A DNA stretch of 64,000 bases. Source: Prinsepia uniflora (Eukaryota; Streptophyta; Magnoliopsida; Rosales; Rosaceae). The notes under the pieces are model-generated. The model did not search any database, was not told where the DNA came from, and saw only the letters and a program-made list of their open reading frames with translations. The stretch lies in assembly GCA_032719365.1 (NCBI GenBank), contig CM064861.1:94996721-95060720 (forward strand). Reading direction: 5' to 3'. Position numbers and translations under genes: made by a program. How positions within the stretch are numbered: the stretch's first letter is position 1; each line of letters starts with the position of its first letter. This document shows, one piece after another, positions 1-11,862 of the stretch.

Positions 1-1527
1 TCTAAACATAGTGACTGAAGAAATGAATTTATACCTAAATTCAAACAAACAACATCCAAAACAAACTCAATTTACTTTACCTTTGCTGAAGGTAAGGGTG
101 GCCAATGAAACACTCTCATGTTCAGAACACTCAGATTATGGACTCCTTTGAGAAGAGAGGCCATCGCCGGGACTAGTTTGTCATCAAGGCAGCTCCAAAT
201 ATCGAGATGCAAGCACAGGAGATTATGAAAAAGCGGTGGAGGAGAGTGACAATTGTTGAACAGAGCCTACAACAAGTACAGTGTTTAGTTCACCCAACGA
301 AATAAAAAAAAAAAATCATATTTTAAATTCGAGTACTTTTTTTAACCTTGGTAGTCGGTGCAACCAGGGAAAGAAATATGAGACTCCGAATACTGGAGAG
401 GAGATGATGAATATTTCTGGCCAAGTGATGAACCCCATTAGAGATAACAGAGATCTTCGCTGCTTCCAGGCTTTTGAATTCGCTTAGAATCTGATGGTTC
501 ATCATTTTACCACCCCATTTGAATTTCTTAAGATTGGGAGCAGAAATTTCTAAAGACCGGTCCTTTTCTGCGGGGATAGTTTCAAAAAACCACTTTATAT
601 TTATATCCTGAAGCTTCTCACCAGAGAGTTTGAGATGCCAGAGATTATAGTCAGTGTGAGATACAAGTCTGAAAGATTCCAAAGACGAGCTCTGAATCTG
701 GATTTTTCAGAGCCCTTCCACTAATTTGAGCTCCAATTTCTTGAGGAATCTGCAGGAGAAAGAGACCCATTCGCAGAAGGCCTCATCATATTCAACAGTG
801 ACGAAACTCAGAGCAAGAAACACAAGGTTTGAGATGCAGTTTGTGGAAAAGCAAGCAGCTTAAGAGTTACAGAATTCATGAGGAGCTTTAAAGACCTCAG
901 AGACCTGGAAGGAAACGCAGAGGAAGGAAACACAGAGGAGGGAAACTCTATCTGGGTTTCTTCAATGAAGTCTTCTACTGGCATCTTAGATATAAAACAG
1001 AAATCAAGGTTTTCAACATTGTAACTTACTGCATTTTCAATCCAATCAAAAACCCAAATTTTCTCGAGGCGAGAGGTGCTTTGAATCTCAGTGTCCCAAG
1101 CTTGGAACTCAGAAACCCAGGAAAAAGTGAAGCTTTGAACCTTGTTATGGGCACGATTCTCCAAGAACCGGTTCAAGGAACCGATTAAATGCAGTCGGTT
1201 GTTAAAGGTGCGTGTGTAATCCGAGGGGAAGGAGGTGAAGTTCAATGTGGGTGATGATAAGCATAAGTAGCTGCATTGTTTGGACAAAATTCCAACTCGA
1301 ATGAGGTCTGATATAGAAAGTAAAGATAGGATGTGGTGAGCAATTTCAGATGGGAGAACACTGAATCTGTTTCCCTTGAGAATATGACAAGCTGAAGAAG
1401 AAGAAGAAGAAGAAGAAGAAGAAGAATTGGTAGCATTAGATTTGACATTTGAGTTGGATTTTGTGGCAAGTGAGAATGGCGGTTGCTTACTGCAAGCAAG
1501 CAAATCTACCAGAGATTTGCCGACCAA
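1..1527 (-). pseudogene. F-box/LRR pseudogene, 3' end cut by window edge
   Basis: The translated minus strand shows an F-box (FSVLPSEIAHHILSLL and following) at about 1370-1240, then leucine-rich repeat sequence down to about 350. A separate exon at about 275-75 encodes the short LRR segment containing LDDKLVPAMASLLKGV. The order matches the intact paralogue at 4663-6342, whose third, FBD-like exon would lie left of base 1. The copy looks dead: the frame changes near 830-840, there is a stop near 705, and no ATG opens the F-box frame, which runs open upstream of 1527. A GAA/TTC microsatellite at about 1392-1426 encodes a serine run just before the F-box. F-box proteins of this family normally bind SKP1 and choose SCF targets, but this copy probably makes no full protein. 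Confidence 0.8.
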
Positions 1528-2287
1528 ACGTGCATATGGAAGTAGGCGTCTTGAAAGTTGAAATATTTATTAGTAACCTACAAATACAGAAATTGCACAT
1601 TCCAGAGTTCACTTAATGAAATATATTTCATTGGCTTGTATAAATAGAAAGTATTTTGAAAAAAAAAAAAATTGGACTTTAAAAAGAAAAATGTTCTAAA
1701 CAGCTAAATATTTACTAATATATAATAACTTAATTCTCCATTTTACGAGAATTTTAATAAAAACCTTTTATTTTCTGTTTATTTTCAGTATGTTTTATTT
1801 TCTCGTAATATATTTTTGGAATGAACAAATATTCATAAAAATAACTCAATTATCAGATTATAAGTTTATAATCCTAATCCCTTCTCATTTTGAGCAAGAT
1901 ATATTTATTAATCTTGAGCTTAAAAATAGATTCTAAGAGCCAAGAAAGAACTTCCGGATTGTATAACTATCAACTTGAAAGTATTTTGAGTGTATATTTG
2001 GACATAAAAAAGAAAAGTATCCAGTACAAACTCAAAAAAATATAAAGGGAGAAAATGAATAAGAAAAAACTCTTCCAAGCAATAGCAGTAAAACAAATCA
2101 ATTAGAGAAAAAACCCAACTCTTGTAACTTCCATTCCAGAAAATTATGGCCTTCTCAATTAAAATACTACTCAAGCAGTACACAAATAACATTGCGGATC
2201 GAGTTTTGAAAAACTATAAAGATCTAATCTTTGCCACAATGGAGTTGTCAGCATTCAAACTAAGACTTGAGCACTAAAAACATACAA
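1528..2287. other. Intergenic, AT-rich, no feature seen
   Basis: About 760 bases of AT-rich sequence lie between two minus-strand F-box copies. I see no conserved coding frame, RNA gene or transposon end here. The short minus-strand open frame at 1920-2192 is low-complexity and matches nothing I recognise. Confidence 0.5.
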
Positions 2288-3713
2288 TTAAAAGAGTCTT
2301 TTTCGTTCTTTTGTTTGCTTGTTCTGAATGAAAACTGCAGCATCGTAAATCTTCTTGCATTCCTGTAACTTCAACGCAACTTTCTCTAAATCCGGCGGTA
2401 GGCAAACTACGGTCATTTTCTGCAATCTTGGAGCACACTCAAGCACATACATTGCAAACTCAATACCATTAGAACTGGAAATATCTATTGTAAGCATCAT
2501 AATCTTATCAATAAAAGCAAGGTTTTGTAACTTCCAGTATCCTACATTAAACCCATACGACTGCAGAGGAAAAGAGACCAAGCAAATTAGCTGAATATTA
2601 ACCACAAAAAAAAAAAAAACCCAACATTAAGCAAAATATAACTGCGTGTGTGCATGTGTGCTCCTAAAGAAAGACAGCATAGACTTAAGTTACATTAGCT
2701 TTAGAGCCGTCAAGAGATAGCAAAGAACGTCAAATGCATTGTCGAAGGAGCCTTTAGGGTACAACAAAATCCCAGCATCCATTAAGTAATCTAACCTTCC
2801 CAGGCTCGGGCGATTCATCAAATTCTCGCCCCATTTCAAAGACTTGAGTTTTGGGGCATGTATGTTTAAGGAATTGTTGCTAAGTGACTCAAAAGTCCAA
2901 GCAATAAATACATCTTCAAGTTTCTCAGCTGTGATTTCAATATGGCAGACGTGAGCGAAAGCAGAAAGACTAAACTATTTCAAAGATGAGCTCTCAATTG
3001 CAATAGCTGGTATCCCAAGAAGTAGTCGAAGATGTATTTCCTCAATGCATTTGAACATAAGATCCATCTGAAAAATCCCTCATCTTCTATGTACACGTTT
3101 CTCAGCTCCAAGTACTTGAGATTAGACGAAAACCACATGACGGTGTCGGTGTTATAAAAATCATTGTATGATTCATGTTCACCACTAGAGACCTCAAAGA
3201 CCCACAAACAAGGACAGAAGGCGGAAGCAGCTCATCATCGTCTTCCAATAAATTCATCTCAAGATTAAGCATTTCAACATTGCACCTTACTGAATTCTCG
3301 ATCCATGTAGCCAGCTGAAAGTTCTCGCAAACACAAATGCATGGCATTTCACCAAAGTTCTATACATTATGTTTATGCCAACGAACACGGAAGCATTGTA
3401 TCTTGCTATTCCCACGATGAATAAACAATCTACCCAAGTAATTAAAAAAATTTCGCCTTCTATAACATGAGGATGTATTTAACAACGAAAACTCATCAAA
3501 ATTCAATGAGGGAGTTGATAAATAAAGTTCTCTGCATCTTCTCGACACACAGCCGAAACGAGTGAGGTCTTTTATAGCAAGGAAGGAGAGAATATGATGG
3601 GCAACTTGGTCTGGAAGATTACTCAATATGTCTATCATATTAACTCCTCCGCCTTGACAACTTGCAGTACATATCAACTTAAGCTTGGGTTGTTCCTTGA
3701 AGCTAATTTCAGT
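2288..3713 (-). pseudogene. F-box/LRR/FBD pseudogene, start codon lost and multiply frameshifted
   Basis: This is the second minus-strand F-box copy. The F-box lies at about 3640-3500 (DILSNLPDQVAHHILSFLAI). LRR segments follow in three frames (3347-3102, 3207-2980, about 2985-2700), and the FBD-like last exon is at about 2565-2288 (YWKLQNLAFIDK, then YVLECAPRLQKMTV). The position of the start codon in the sister copy at 11862 (MEQPK) reads AAG here at about 3711. The F-box frame stops at 3360, and at least two frameshifts follow. The short middle LRR exon of the family is not visible between the exons. Each lesion alone would disable the gene. Confidence 0.82.
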
Positions 3714-4662
3714 CTTAGGGTTTTTGAAGTTGAAGCAGTTTTCAATTAAGCCTAAACGCTAATGGCATCAGTTAACATGCGTCTTCACACGCTGATCCAA
3801 AATGAAGAAAGTAGCACTAGAAGCAAAGAGAATTCGTTCTTACTATAGCTAGCAGGAGGAGCCTGTAAGAGCAAAACTGGGTAGATGCGCCCCCACCCCC
3901 CTTGCTCCCGAAAGCTCTGGAATTTGATGAATTCGAAGAAGGCCACAGGGAAACCCTAATTTTTGTTTCTTTTGGGGCGGGTTTTTGCTTATTTTTCCGC
4001 TGATTCGCTGAAGAAGAGGGAATGGAGGAAATAAAGACAATTAGGGAAGCTTAATAAGATAAACGGGTCGGGTATGAATGACCCGTCAAAATGGGGTTAT
4101 GGCTATGGGTCAGAGCAATTACAGTAATACACACAAATTATAAAATCGACCATACTTATATATAATTATATGATATCAAAAATATCCCCGTAAAATTCAA
4201 TAAAAATTGAACATTTGGAGAGTTAAAAGAAATGATAAATTCGATGCCTGTATGTATATAATTCATTTCCAAATTTCCATACATACTTGTGCCATGTTAA
4301 TTTCGTATTGTGTACCGATTCGTGTAGAGTTAAATACGTATTGGGTGAAACGATCCTAAACTAAATCCCATCATAATAAGATGGGTTTGAAATTGAGATA
4401 TATCCGTATAATAATGTGTCGGATATATCAATATCAACATTGAACATTCATAACATACGGCACATAAATGGTGACCAATGCAGCCTAAACAGCAAACATA
4501 AAACGAAAACCAACTGTCATAACTTCCCAAAGCAAATCTCCAAAAACCAATGCCTCTGGATGCATAATGTAGGAACACAATAACATAGCTGCACAATTAA
4601 CATCGCTAGCTGAATTCACAAACTAAAGATTAATTGCCACAATGGATCTATCGGCATTTGAA
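3714..4662. other. Intergenic spacer between F-box genes
   Basis: About 950 bases separate the broken copy at 2288-3713 from the 3' end of the intact copy at 4663. The sequence is AT-rich with scattered GC-rich patches near 3885-3990, probably old 5' flank of the pseudogene. I see no supported gene, RNA or complete transposon. Confidence 0.45.
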
Positions 4663-6342
4663 CTAAGGCTTTGATATTCTAACCCTTTTTTGCTCTCTTG
4701 TTTCCTTGTCCAGAATGAAAACTTCGGCCTTGGAAATCTTCCTGCATTCCTTTAACTGTATTGTAGCTTTCTCCAAATCCTGCGGTAAGTAAATTATGAC
4801 CATCTTCTGCAAATTTTGAGCACACTCGAGCACATACTTTGCTAACTCCATTCCATTAGACCCATTGCAAAGCTCTATGGTAACCTGCTTAAGCTTATTA
4901 ATAAAAGCAAGCTTTTGCAGCTTCCACCATTCCATATCGAACCCGAATGTCTGCAAAGGAAACAAATCAAGAGCCAAAACAAATGATAATTTAAAACAAT
5001 GATGAATGACACTTATGCTTTAACTCACATCAGATCTAGGGTCGTCAACAGGTGGGCCACCCTCTATGGTTAAATCGAACAAATGATGCATTCTTCTGAA
5101 GAGAGAGACCATTGCTGGAACCAGCTCATCATCAAAGTTTCCAATTCTCATATTCAACTGACAAGCATCAAACAATGGAGCTTGTCTGGATCCTTCCCTA
5201 AATGCGGCCTGGAAATTCGCAATTCAATTTCATTCTTTCCAACAAAACAAGGAAAACAAAAATACATTAGCCTAAAAACTCCTGGCGATCATTACCTTAA
5301 TGGCAACTACGTTTAGAACTAGAAGCTTTGCCCTGCATAAACTGCAAAGAACCTCAAATACACCGTTCAAGTCATCCTCAGGCTCCAATGAAAAACCAGC
5401 ATTGTTTAAGAATTCTAATTTTCCGAGATTTGTGTGATTCATCAAATTCCCAGCCCATTTTAAAGACTTAAGATTTGGGGCATGAATTTTAAAGAATGTG
5501 TTGACAGGTGACTCAAACCTACACGCAATAAGCATGTCTTCCATTTTCTCAGCAGAGATGTCAATATGGCAGTGGGCCATCACACCAACAGCAATAAAAC
5601 TGAACTTTTTTAAAGACGAGATCTTAATGTTCATAGTTCCAATCCCACTAACTTGCCGAAGACTCAATTCCTCAATGCATTTGCAGGAACATGAGATCCA
5701 CTTGAAAAACCCCTCATCATCTTTGATATGGACATGCCACAACTCCAAATGCTTGAGATTAGAGGAGAAAGCACAGGGAGGTGTTTTGAGAATTGTCCGA
5801 CTCACCACAAGAGACCTCAGAGATTCACAAAGAAAGACACAAGAGGGAAACAATTCCATCTCGTAACTATAAACAGCCATCTCGAGATCAAGGGTTTCCA
5901 CCTTACACCGTACTGCCTTCTGGACCCAAGAGAAGATTCGATAGTTCTCATTTACACAGAAGCATGGTCCTTCGTCGTCATTGTCATAGTCTACATTGTG
6001 TTCAAGCCAACGAATACGAAAACACTGTATCTTATTATCCCCACGTAGATAAAAGAACCTATCCAAATAATTCAACAAATTTAGCCTGTGATAACATGTA
6101 GATGTATTTGCCAAGGAAATTCCATCAAAATCTAATGAAGGGGTTGATAGATAAAGTTCTCTGCATCTTTTCGACACACATCCGAAACGAGTGATGTCTG
6201 TTATGGTAAGGAAGGAAAGAATACAATGGGCAACTTGGTCTGGAAGATTACTCAAAATGTCTACCGAACTCTCAGTCTGAATCTGAACTCCTTCACCATT
6301 ACAACTTTCCCTAGCCCTTAATTTACCCATAGATTGTTCCAT
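4663..6342 (-). CDS. F-box/LRR/FBD-type protein, intact, three exons
   Basis: Three exons join in phase 0: 6342-5296, 5208-5029 and 4950-4663. All introns begin GT and end AG, giving 504 residues. Residues about 28-72 form the F-box (DILSNLPDQVAHCILSFL), which in this family binds SKP1 in SCF ubiquitin ligases. Leucine-rich repeats fill about 100-405, including the second exon (DDELVPAMVSLFRRM). The last exon, about 410-490, resembles the FBD domain (MELAKYVLECAQNLQKMVI). The ATG at 6342 is the first in frame and precedes the F-box by the distance seen in sister copies. No stop or frameshift is visible, so this is the reference for judging its broken neighbours. Its ubiquitination target cannot be inferred from sequence. 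Confidence 0.88.
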
Positions 6343-6962
6343 GAAGCTAACTAATTAGCTGTGTTTCTGGGTTTTGTAAGTCAAGTTGGGTTTTCGATTA
6401 TACAGGCAATAGAAATTAAGAACCAAAACATCAATCAAATTGATTCTTCGCGCAAATGAAGATAAAGATAATTCTGATACGTACCATTCTCGCACCAAAA
6501 GTTCGAGCTTACTGTGGCTGGTAGGAGAATGTCCGATCAAAATTGGGTGGATGCTTAATCGCTTGCATCTTCCCTGGTCCTACAGACTCTGGAATCTAAT
6601 GAATTCGAAGAATAGCGGCACAGAGAAGCCTAATTTTGCATTTTGGTATCTCGATGAAGAAGCGAATGCAATTGCAAAAGCATATATATTATGGAAATTA
6701 ATTAGCGAGTGGCTCCTGGTAGAAAAATGAAAAAAATAATACTAAATATAAAAAAAAATGAAAAAATATTAGAAAATGGGTCGGATTTGGTTGACCCATC
6801 AAAGCAATGATAATATACAGCCAGCAATCTGTGGAGGATTGTAGTGGAAGTTTTAAACGGGGAAAATACCGGCCAAGTTTCACCATAAACGGTCGATTTT
6901 GATTTTAAATCGTTGTAAACACGGTTCAAAATGCCACTAGGCGTTGTTAGGGCGATCAATAC

Positions 6963-7330
6963 AGGTCTAGTGCTTAGGCGTTTAGATAAGGGTTTAGGTG
7001 GTTTTTTTTAAGACAAAATTCAACAAACTAATACTATAATGAATACTATCAAATAATTCCAGAATAAAAATTAATTATCTAGATAAATAAATTTAATTGA
7101 GAATTTTAAATGTTGAAAATGTAAGTTTTTTTATTAATTATATTATACAACATTCTATATTTTTAAATTTATTATATTTGTTTTAATCAATACTTATATT
7201 ATTAACTAAGTATTTAATAAATAAAATATTTTTAACTAAATCTATACATATAAGAACTTATATAATTAGATATATATATATATATATATAAGGATGTACA
7301 CGCAAATCTACCTAGGCGCTTTATTATTAT
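6963..7330 (+). repeat. AT-rich dispersed repeat, copy 1
   Basis: This AT-rich stretch matches the reverse complement of about 24470-24838 over most of its length. Shared blocks include AAAAATTAATTAT and TATTTAATAAATAAAAT in the same order. Both copies are bordered by GC-richer motifs of the form CTAGGCG or CTAGGAG. No coding sequence is present. A non-autonomous DNA transposon is plausible, but I could not fix its termini. An (AT)n run lies at about 7269-7290. The rest of the interval 6343-7821 holds no gene that I can support. Confidence 0.55.
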
Positions 7331-7821
7331 GCGGGGCAATTTCTCGCATTCGAGTGCCTATGCAGACTAAACGGCCGCCGTTTTGAACAGAGATTGTAAA
7401 TCATCCATCCAACAATTTGCAATTGAACCAAAAACTGGTTCACATTTGGGCCAATAAACTAATAAACCAAATCAATTGACCAAAAAGAACCTGAAATCAT
7501 ATTGATATGCAACTCATTTTCCTAGAATTTCTCATGAAACTTGTAAAACAAAATAAAATCAATTCGACTCACTTCCAATTTCCAAACCAAGCAGAAACTC
7601 AACAATAAAAAAGACCGGGAGTGAACTGAAGGAACATATTAATGTAAACCGGAGTAAACCAACACACACAACAACTAGGAGATATAATAAATGTCACAGC
7701 GGATTCGGCTATAATGTTTCAAAAAAAATTTACAAAGGCTATCCAAAGAAACTTGTTTTCCAAGCTAACATTTTCAACATTGTACTGACCAGAACAGCAT
7801 TGCAACATCCATGCTAGCGTA

Positions 7822-9318
7822 TCAGTATTGTTTGTTTTCCAAAAAACACAATTTTAACTTTTGAACTTTCTCCCAATTCTGGGGAAAATAGATTACGACG
7901 ATTCTTAGCAAATTCGGAGCATACACGAGCATATACCTTGCTAATTCTATCCCATTGCAAAGCTCTATGGCAACCTGCTTAAGGTGATGAACAGATCCAG
8001 GGTTGTGCAACTTTCAGTATTCCATATTGATCCCACACGTCTGGAAGCAGTAGAACAAAAGTCGTCGACAAGCAAATCAATTAGAAAATTTCGAAAAGAC
8101 TGTCACGCTTAAATATAAAGAAGAGATAATTTTTCCATATAAAAGAATCATGAGAGAGAATTTAACCTACATTATATTTAGGCATTGCAAACCCCGGTCC
8201 ATTGTAAACCCTTAAGATTTCGAGCATATAAATATGTAAGGATCTATCGCTAGGGAAATCAAACTTCCACGCAATTGTTGGTGACTAAGCTGTCCACATG
8301 GAGGCTTAGATGACATTACTTGACAACTAGGCCTCTATTCTAGAAGGTGATAGGCGGTTAAGTGTGAGTGTGTGAGCTGAAAAGTACAGCTCTAACAGAA
8401 AAGAGAGAGAGTGTGAGTTTTCTTGTTAAGCAAGAATTGCTTGAAACTGCCTAAGTATGTGGCAGCCAAGCATTGGGTGTAGTGTAAGTGTACCTAACAT
8501 GTGTGGAGTGTGTGTGTACGAGTGAGGTGCATGTATATATACTCCAAAATCATGAATCAATAAAAACTGTGAAGATTCAGAAAAAATTGAGTGAGCAATT
8601 TTGCTGAAACCGTGTGAGGGCATTTCAACAAACAGGTAGAGTGCATCAGCGTTGAGTGATAGCACACACTCTTCTATCATCGTCATCTTCATCCGTTAAT
8701 CAAATAAACATATACCTAAACTATCAGATATCCTAGTCTAGTCACGAGCTAGTCTCGATTCAACTTTGATCAGCTAGTGTGTGATTTTTGTTTGGTTGAG
8801 TTGAGAAACATATCTGAAATTGCTGGCTGATCTCTAGCTTCTTTGAATTTCAATATCAATAACCATGTCTTCAACTATCTCACCTAAGATACTGATATGA
8901 CAGATGTTAACCTGAACAACAACATAAAAGCTAAAAAAAATTCAAAGAAGAGCTTTCTAGGGTGACGGGATCTATTCCATATGGTTGTTGAAGATGTAAT
9001 TCCTCAAGGAATTTACAGGAACACGAGATCCACATGAGGAAGGCCACATCATTTATGTGGACACGACCAAACTCCAAGTACTTGAGATTAGAGGAGAAAG
9101 CAGAGGTTGACGTTTTAAAAATAGTTTAACTCAGCACAAGAGACTCCAAAGATTCACAAAGAAATACACAGCACCGTAAAACGATATAAAGCCATCTCAA
9201 GATCAAGACTCTTGATCTTACACCTGGCTGCTTTCGGAACCCATGAAAACATTCAAAAATTCTCGTCTTCGCAAAAGCATGGCCCGTAATCAAAATTGTC
9301 CATAATGTGTTCAACCCA
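7822..9318 (-). pseudogene. F-box-family pseudogene (LRR and FBD parts only), split by a solo LTR
   Basis: Minus-strand homology to the intact gene at 4663-6342 starts at about 9318 (WVEHIMDN). It continues through LRR sequence with several stops to about 8856, resumes at about 8275-8190 and ends with an FBD-like piece at 8010-7822 (VAIELCNGIELARYML). The F-box end is missing, replaced at about 9319 by a hAT-transposase fragment. A 580-base copia-type LTR lies inside the LRR region. Several internal stops occur (for example after the residues corresponding to CEDENF), so the copy was probably dead before or soon after the insertion. Confidence 0.75.
8276..8855 (+). mobile_element. Solo LTR of a copia-type retrotransposon inside an F-box pseudogene
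   Basis: The F-box homology stops at CACGCAAT (ending 8275) and resumes with AACCATGTC at 8861, exactly continuing the paralogous sequence. The 580-base insert begins TGTTGG and resembles the 579-base LTR at 10908-11486. Shared features are the TGTTGG start, TAAGCT a few bases in, a TGAATCAATA block and CGAGCTAGTCTCG. Left flank GCAAT and right flank TCAAT would be a target duplication with one mismatch. The 3' end reads TA rather than the usual CA. No internal retrotransposon sequence remains, as expected after LTR-LTR recombination. Confidence 0.7.
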
Positions 9319-9545
9319 GCAAAATTGGATATTTAGCTAACCCAATCATTTTCCACCAAGCCAAAATATCAAACTTTGAATCATCTATATATTCAATAGG
9401 ATCTAACAAATACATATCCACATCATTACAAATAATGTCACTTTTTAGTACTCTCCTCTTCTTCCTCCTTTTTAGAAATTCCATATCCATATCTATTGCA
9501 TCCATCCTCTCATTTGATACCGAAGAAGAACTACCACCAACCTTT
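9319..9545 (-). mobile_element. hAT transposase C-terminal fragment (dimerisation region)
   Basis: The minus strand encodes a segment with DPIEYIDDSKFDILAWWK followed by KYPIL. This matches the start of the C-terminal dimerisation region of plant hAT transposases, where an FDIL-WWK motif precedes a YP-L motif. It breaks off where F-box homology begins at 9318, so the end of the domain is missing. It is a short relic with no visible terminal repeats. Confidence 0.6.
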
Positions 9546-9723
9546 CCTCTCTTGTAGATGTCTCACTCTCGCGCTCTTCCTAGGTTGCATTGAGATAGAT
9601 ACGAATAAGAGAATACGATACGATACTCTGATACGCCAAAAAAAAAAAACAAAGGACACGATACGAGAATGATATAAAAAATAAAATACATTAAAACTCA
9701 AATGTAACTTCATATAGAGATCT

Positions 9724-10185
9724 TTAGGCATCTTCCACATCAAACTCTTCATTGTGTTCATCTTCCTCTTCATCAACATCAAAGATAACCGCTTCCAAGT
9801 CAGGCACATCAAGGGAAAGTTGGGCAATCTCAAGTCTCCCAACATTAGCTACATCCATATAATCCATTTCATTATCACCAACATCCCATTGTCGAGTCAC
9901 ACCTTCATTGTAACTTGCGTGTCTTCTAAACAAAAGAAAAAGATTAGTATGAACAAAAATAAAATATTCCATCCTCTGTGGTGTAATCTTGTTCCTGGAT
10001 AATGAATGTCTGAAATTGTAAGTACTCCAATTCCTTTCAAACCAGGAAGAAGAAGAAGGTTGACCAAGCAGCTTGTACGCTAATTTTTGGATAGTTGGAA
10101 CACTTGCTCCATGGACTGACCACCAAGCTATAGGGTTTAAATTAAATTTGGACTCAAGGATTGCAAACTTGCCAGCATTCTTATT
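9724..10185 (-). mobile_element. Second hAT transposase C-terminal relic
   Basis: Reading the minus strand from about 10185, the translation shows AWWSVHGASVPTIQKLA, then SSSSWFERNWSTY, and later FVHTNLFLL. In plant hAT transposases the C-terminal dimerisation region has this order (WW, then an S-x-CERNWS-like block, then VH-NLRLL). An acidic tail follows to 9724. The middle needs a small frame change or short intron near 9970-10020. It differs in type from the fragment at 9319-9545, so two hAT families contributed. Confidence 0.6.
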
Positions 10186-10189
10186 GCTA

Positions 10190-11486
10190 CAAATTACAGA
10201 TTACAGAAAGATGAAGCTGCAGATGAGCAGCTGTATAAGCATATAGTTGGGAGCCTACTCCATCTCACTGTTATAAGACCAGATGTCATGTATGCTTCAA
10301 GCTTGTTATCGAGGTTTATGCATAATCCTACTAAAAAACACTATGGGACAGCTAAGAGAGTCCTAAGGTATGTTTAACGAACTTTGAACTATAAGATTGA
10401 GTATAAGAATGGAAAGGTTGCTACTCTTGTGGGATTTTGTGATAGTGATTTGGGAGGATCAATTGATGACATGAAAAACACGTCTGGTTATACTTTCATA
10501 CTAGGCAGTGGAGTGTTCTCTTGGGCATTTGTAAAACAGAACAGTGTTGCCCTCTCAACAACAGAAGCTGAGTATGTGAGTGACTCTGAGGCAAATACTT
10601 AGGTTGTCTGGTTGAGATTTATCCTAGGAGATCTACGAGAAGAACAATTAGAGGCTTCCCCTCTAATGTGTGACAACATGTCAGCCATTGCCATGGCTAA
10701 AAATCCTGCCTTTCACCAAAAGACAAAGCATATCAACATACGATTTCATTACATAAGAGATGTAATCCAGAATGAAGAAATTTTCATCCAATATTGCAGG
10801 TCCGAAGAACAATTGACTGATATTTTTACCTTAACTCTACCTAAGGAACGATTATGCTACCTAGGAGGCTTACTAGGAGTGGTTCCAGTGAATATCTTAG
10901 AAGGGGTTGTTGGAAGGTAAGCTACTCACTGCACCTAACTTGGCAGTGAGCCAACTGTCAACTCAAGAGAACATGTGACAAAAAGAAAAAAAAAGGAAGA
11001 ATGAGTGAGAGATGTGTGTGAAGGAATTATGTTAGGATGGTGTGACGTGTACGTGTGAGCCACAAGCATTGGAGATGTACTTTCACTATGCTAACCGAAC
11101 CACAAAATAAGTGTGTGAGAGAAGTGCAAATGTAATCGATATGTATCCTTTGTAATCATGCAATGAATCAATAGAAGAGACTGAGCAATCAGAGTAATTA
11201 TTTGACCTCAAGAGAAAACCAAAATCACAAGAAATCCGATCAAGGCATTTTATCAAGCACATAGAGTGCATAAATCAATTCTGATCATACATACAGTTTT
11301 GTTTCATAAATCTACCTAGAATATGAGTAGAAGAAGAATCCTAAATACAATCACCATACGAGCTAGTCTCGTTTTCAATTCAGCTAAGAAGTGTAAGAAG
11401 AATTATCAGTGAGCTTTGCTTCTTCGATTCTCCTATGCATGTTCTTCGCTGGAGTCCAATTCACCACCACTGATGTTCGATCACCA
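10190..11486 (+). mobile_element. 5'-truncated Ty1/copia retrotransposon: end of reverse transcriptase, RNase H and 3' LTR
   Basis: The plus strand encodes the conserved copia segment running from the end of reverse transcriptase (HIVGSLLHLTVIRPDVMYA) into RNase H (GFCDSDLGGSIDDMKNTSGY, then ALSTTEAEY). The C-terminal KTKHINIRFHYIRD block follows, ending at about 10918. Two in-frame stops (about 10375 and 10600) show it is dead. A purine-rich tract AGAAGGGG directly precedes the 3' LTR at 10908. The gag, protease, integrase and 5' LTR are absent. The 3' LTR ends at 11486, where F-box pseudogene sequence begins. Confidence 0.82.
10908..11486 (+). repeat. 3' LTR of the copia remnant
   Basis: This 579-base LTR starts TGTTGG directly after the polypurine tract and ends TCACCA, so it has the TG...CA termini expected. 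Its length and shared blocks match the solo LTR at 8276-8855 (580 bases), although sequence identity is only moderate. Confidence 0.7.
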
Positions 11487-11862
11487 ATAATAAGCATGGT
11501 GGTTGGTCTCCATCTTCTACATAGTGACAATTACAATGAAGGGTAAAGGATTGTATCCTATTATCCCCTCGTTGAAACAAGAATCTATCCAGTGAATTCA
11601 TCCACTTTAACCTTTGCTCACATGGGGTCGTATCCTCCAATGTAAATGCCCAAAATTTTAGCGACGGAGTTAACAGACAAAGTTCTTTGCGTCTTTTAGA
11701 CACACAACCAAAACGAATAAGGTCTTCAGTGATAAAGGATGAGAGAATTTCATGGGCACAATTATCTGGAAGACTACTGAATCTATCTATCAAATTCGCA
11801 ACATGGATTCCTTGAATTTGACAACTTGCAGTAGCCAAGATCTTACGCTTAGGTTGTTCCAT
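11487..11862 (-). pseudogene. F-box-family pseudogene, N-terminal part only, truncated by a copia LTR
   Basis: The ATG at 11862 opens MEQPKRKILATASC, followed by an F-box (FSSLPDNCAHEILSSFI) and the first LRR-like sequence up to GDQPPCLLL. At 11486 the frame enters the copia LTR and soon stops. The piece cannot simply be joined to the headless copy at 7822-9318, because both contain the residues around the GPCF/QPPCL region. They represent two different ancestral copies. Confidence 0.75.

Noticed and set aside
9318..11862. The two F-box pieces at 7822-9318 and 11487-11862 as one gene split by transposons
   Set aside because: Both pieces contain the residues around the GPCF region, so they overlap and must come from different copies.
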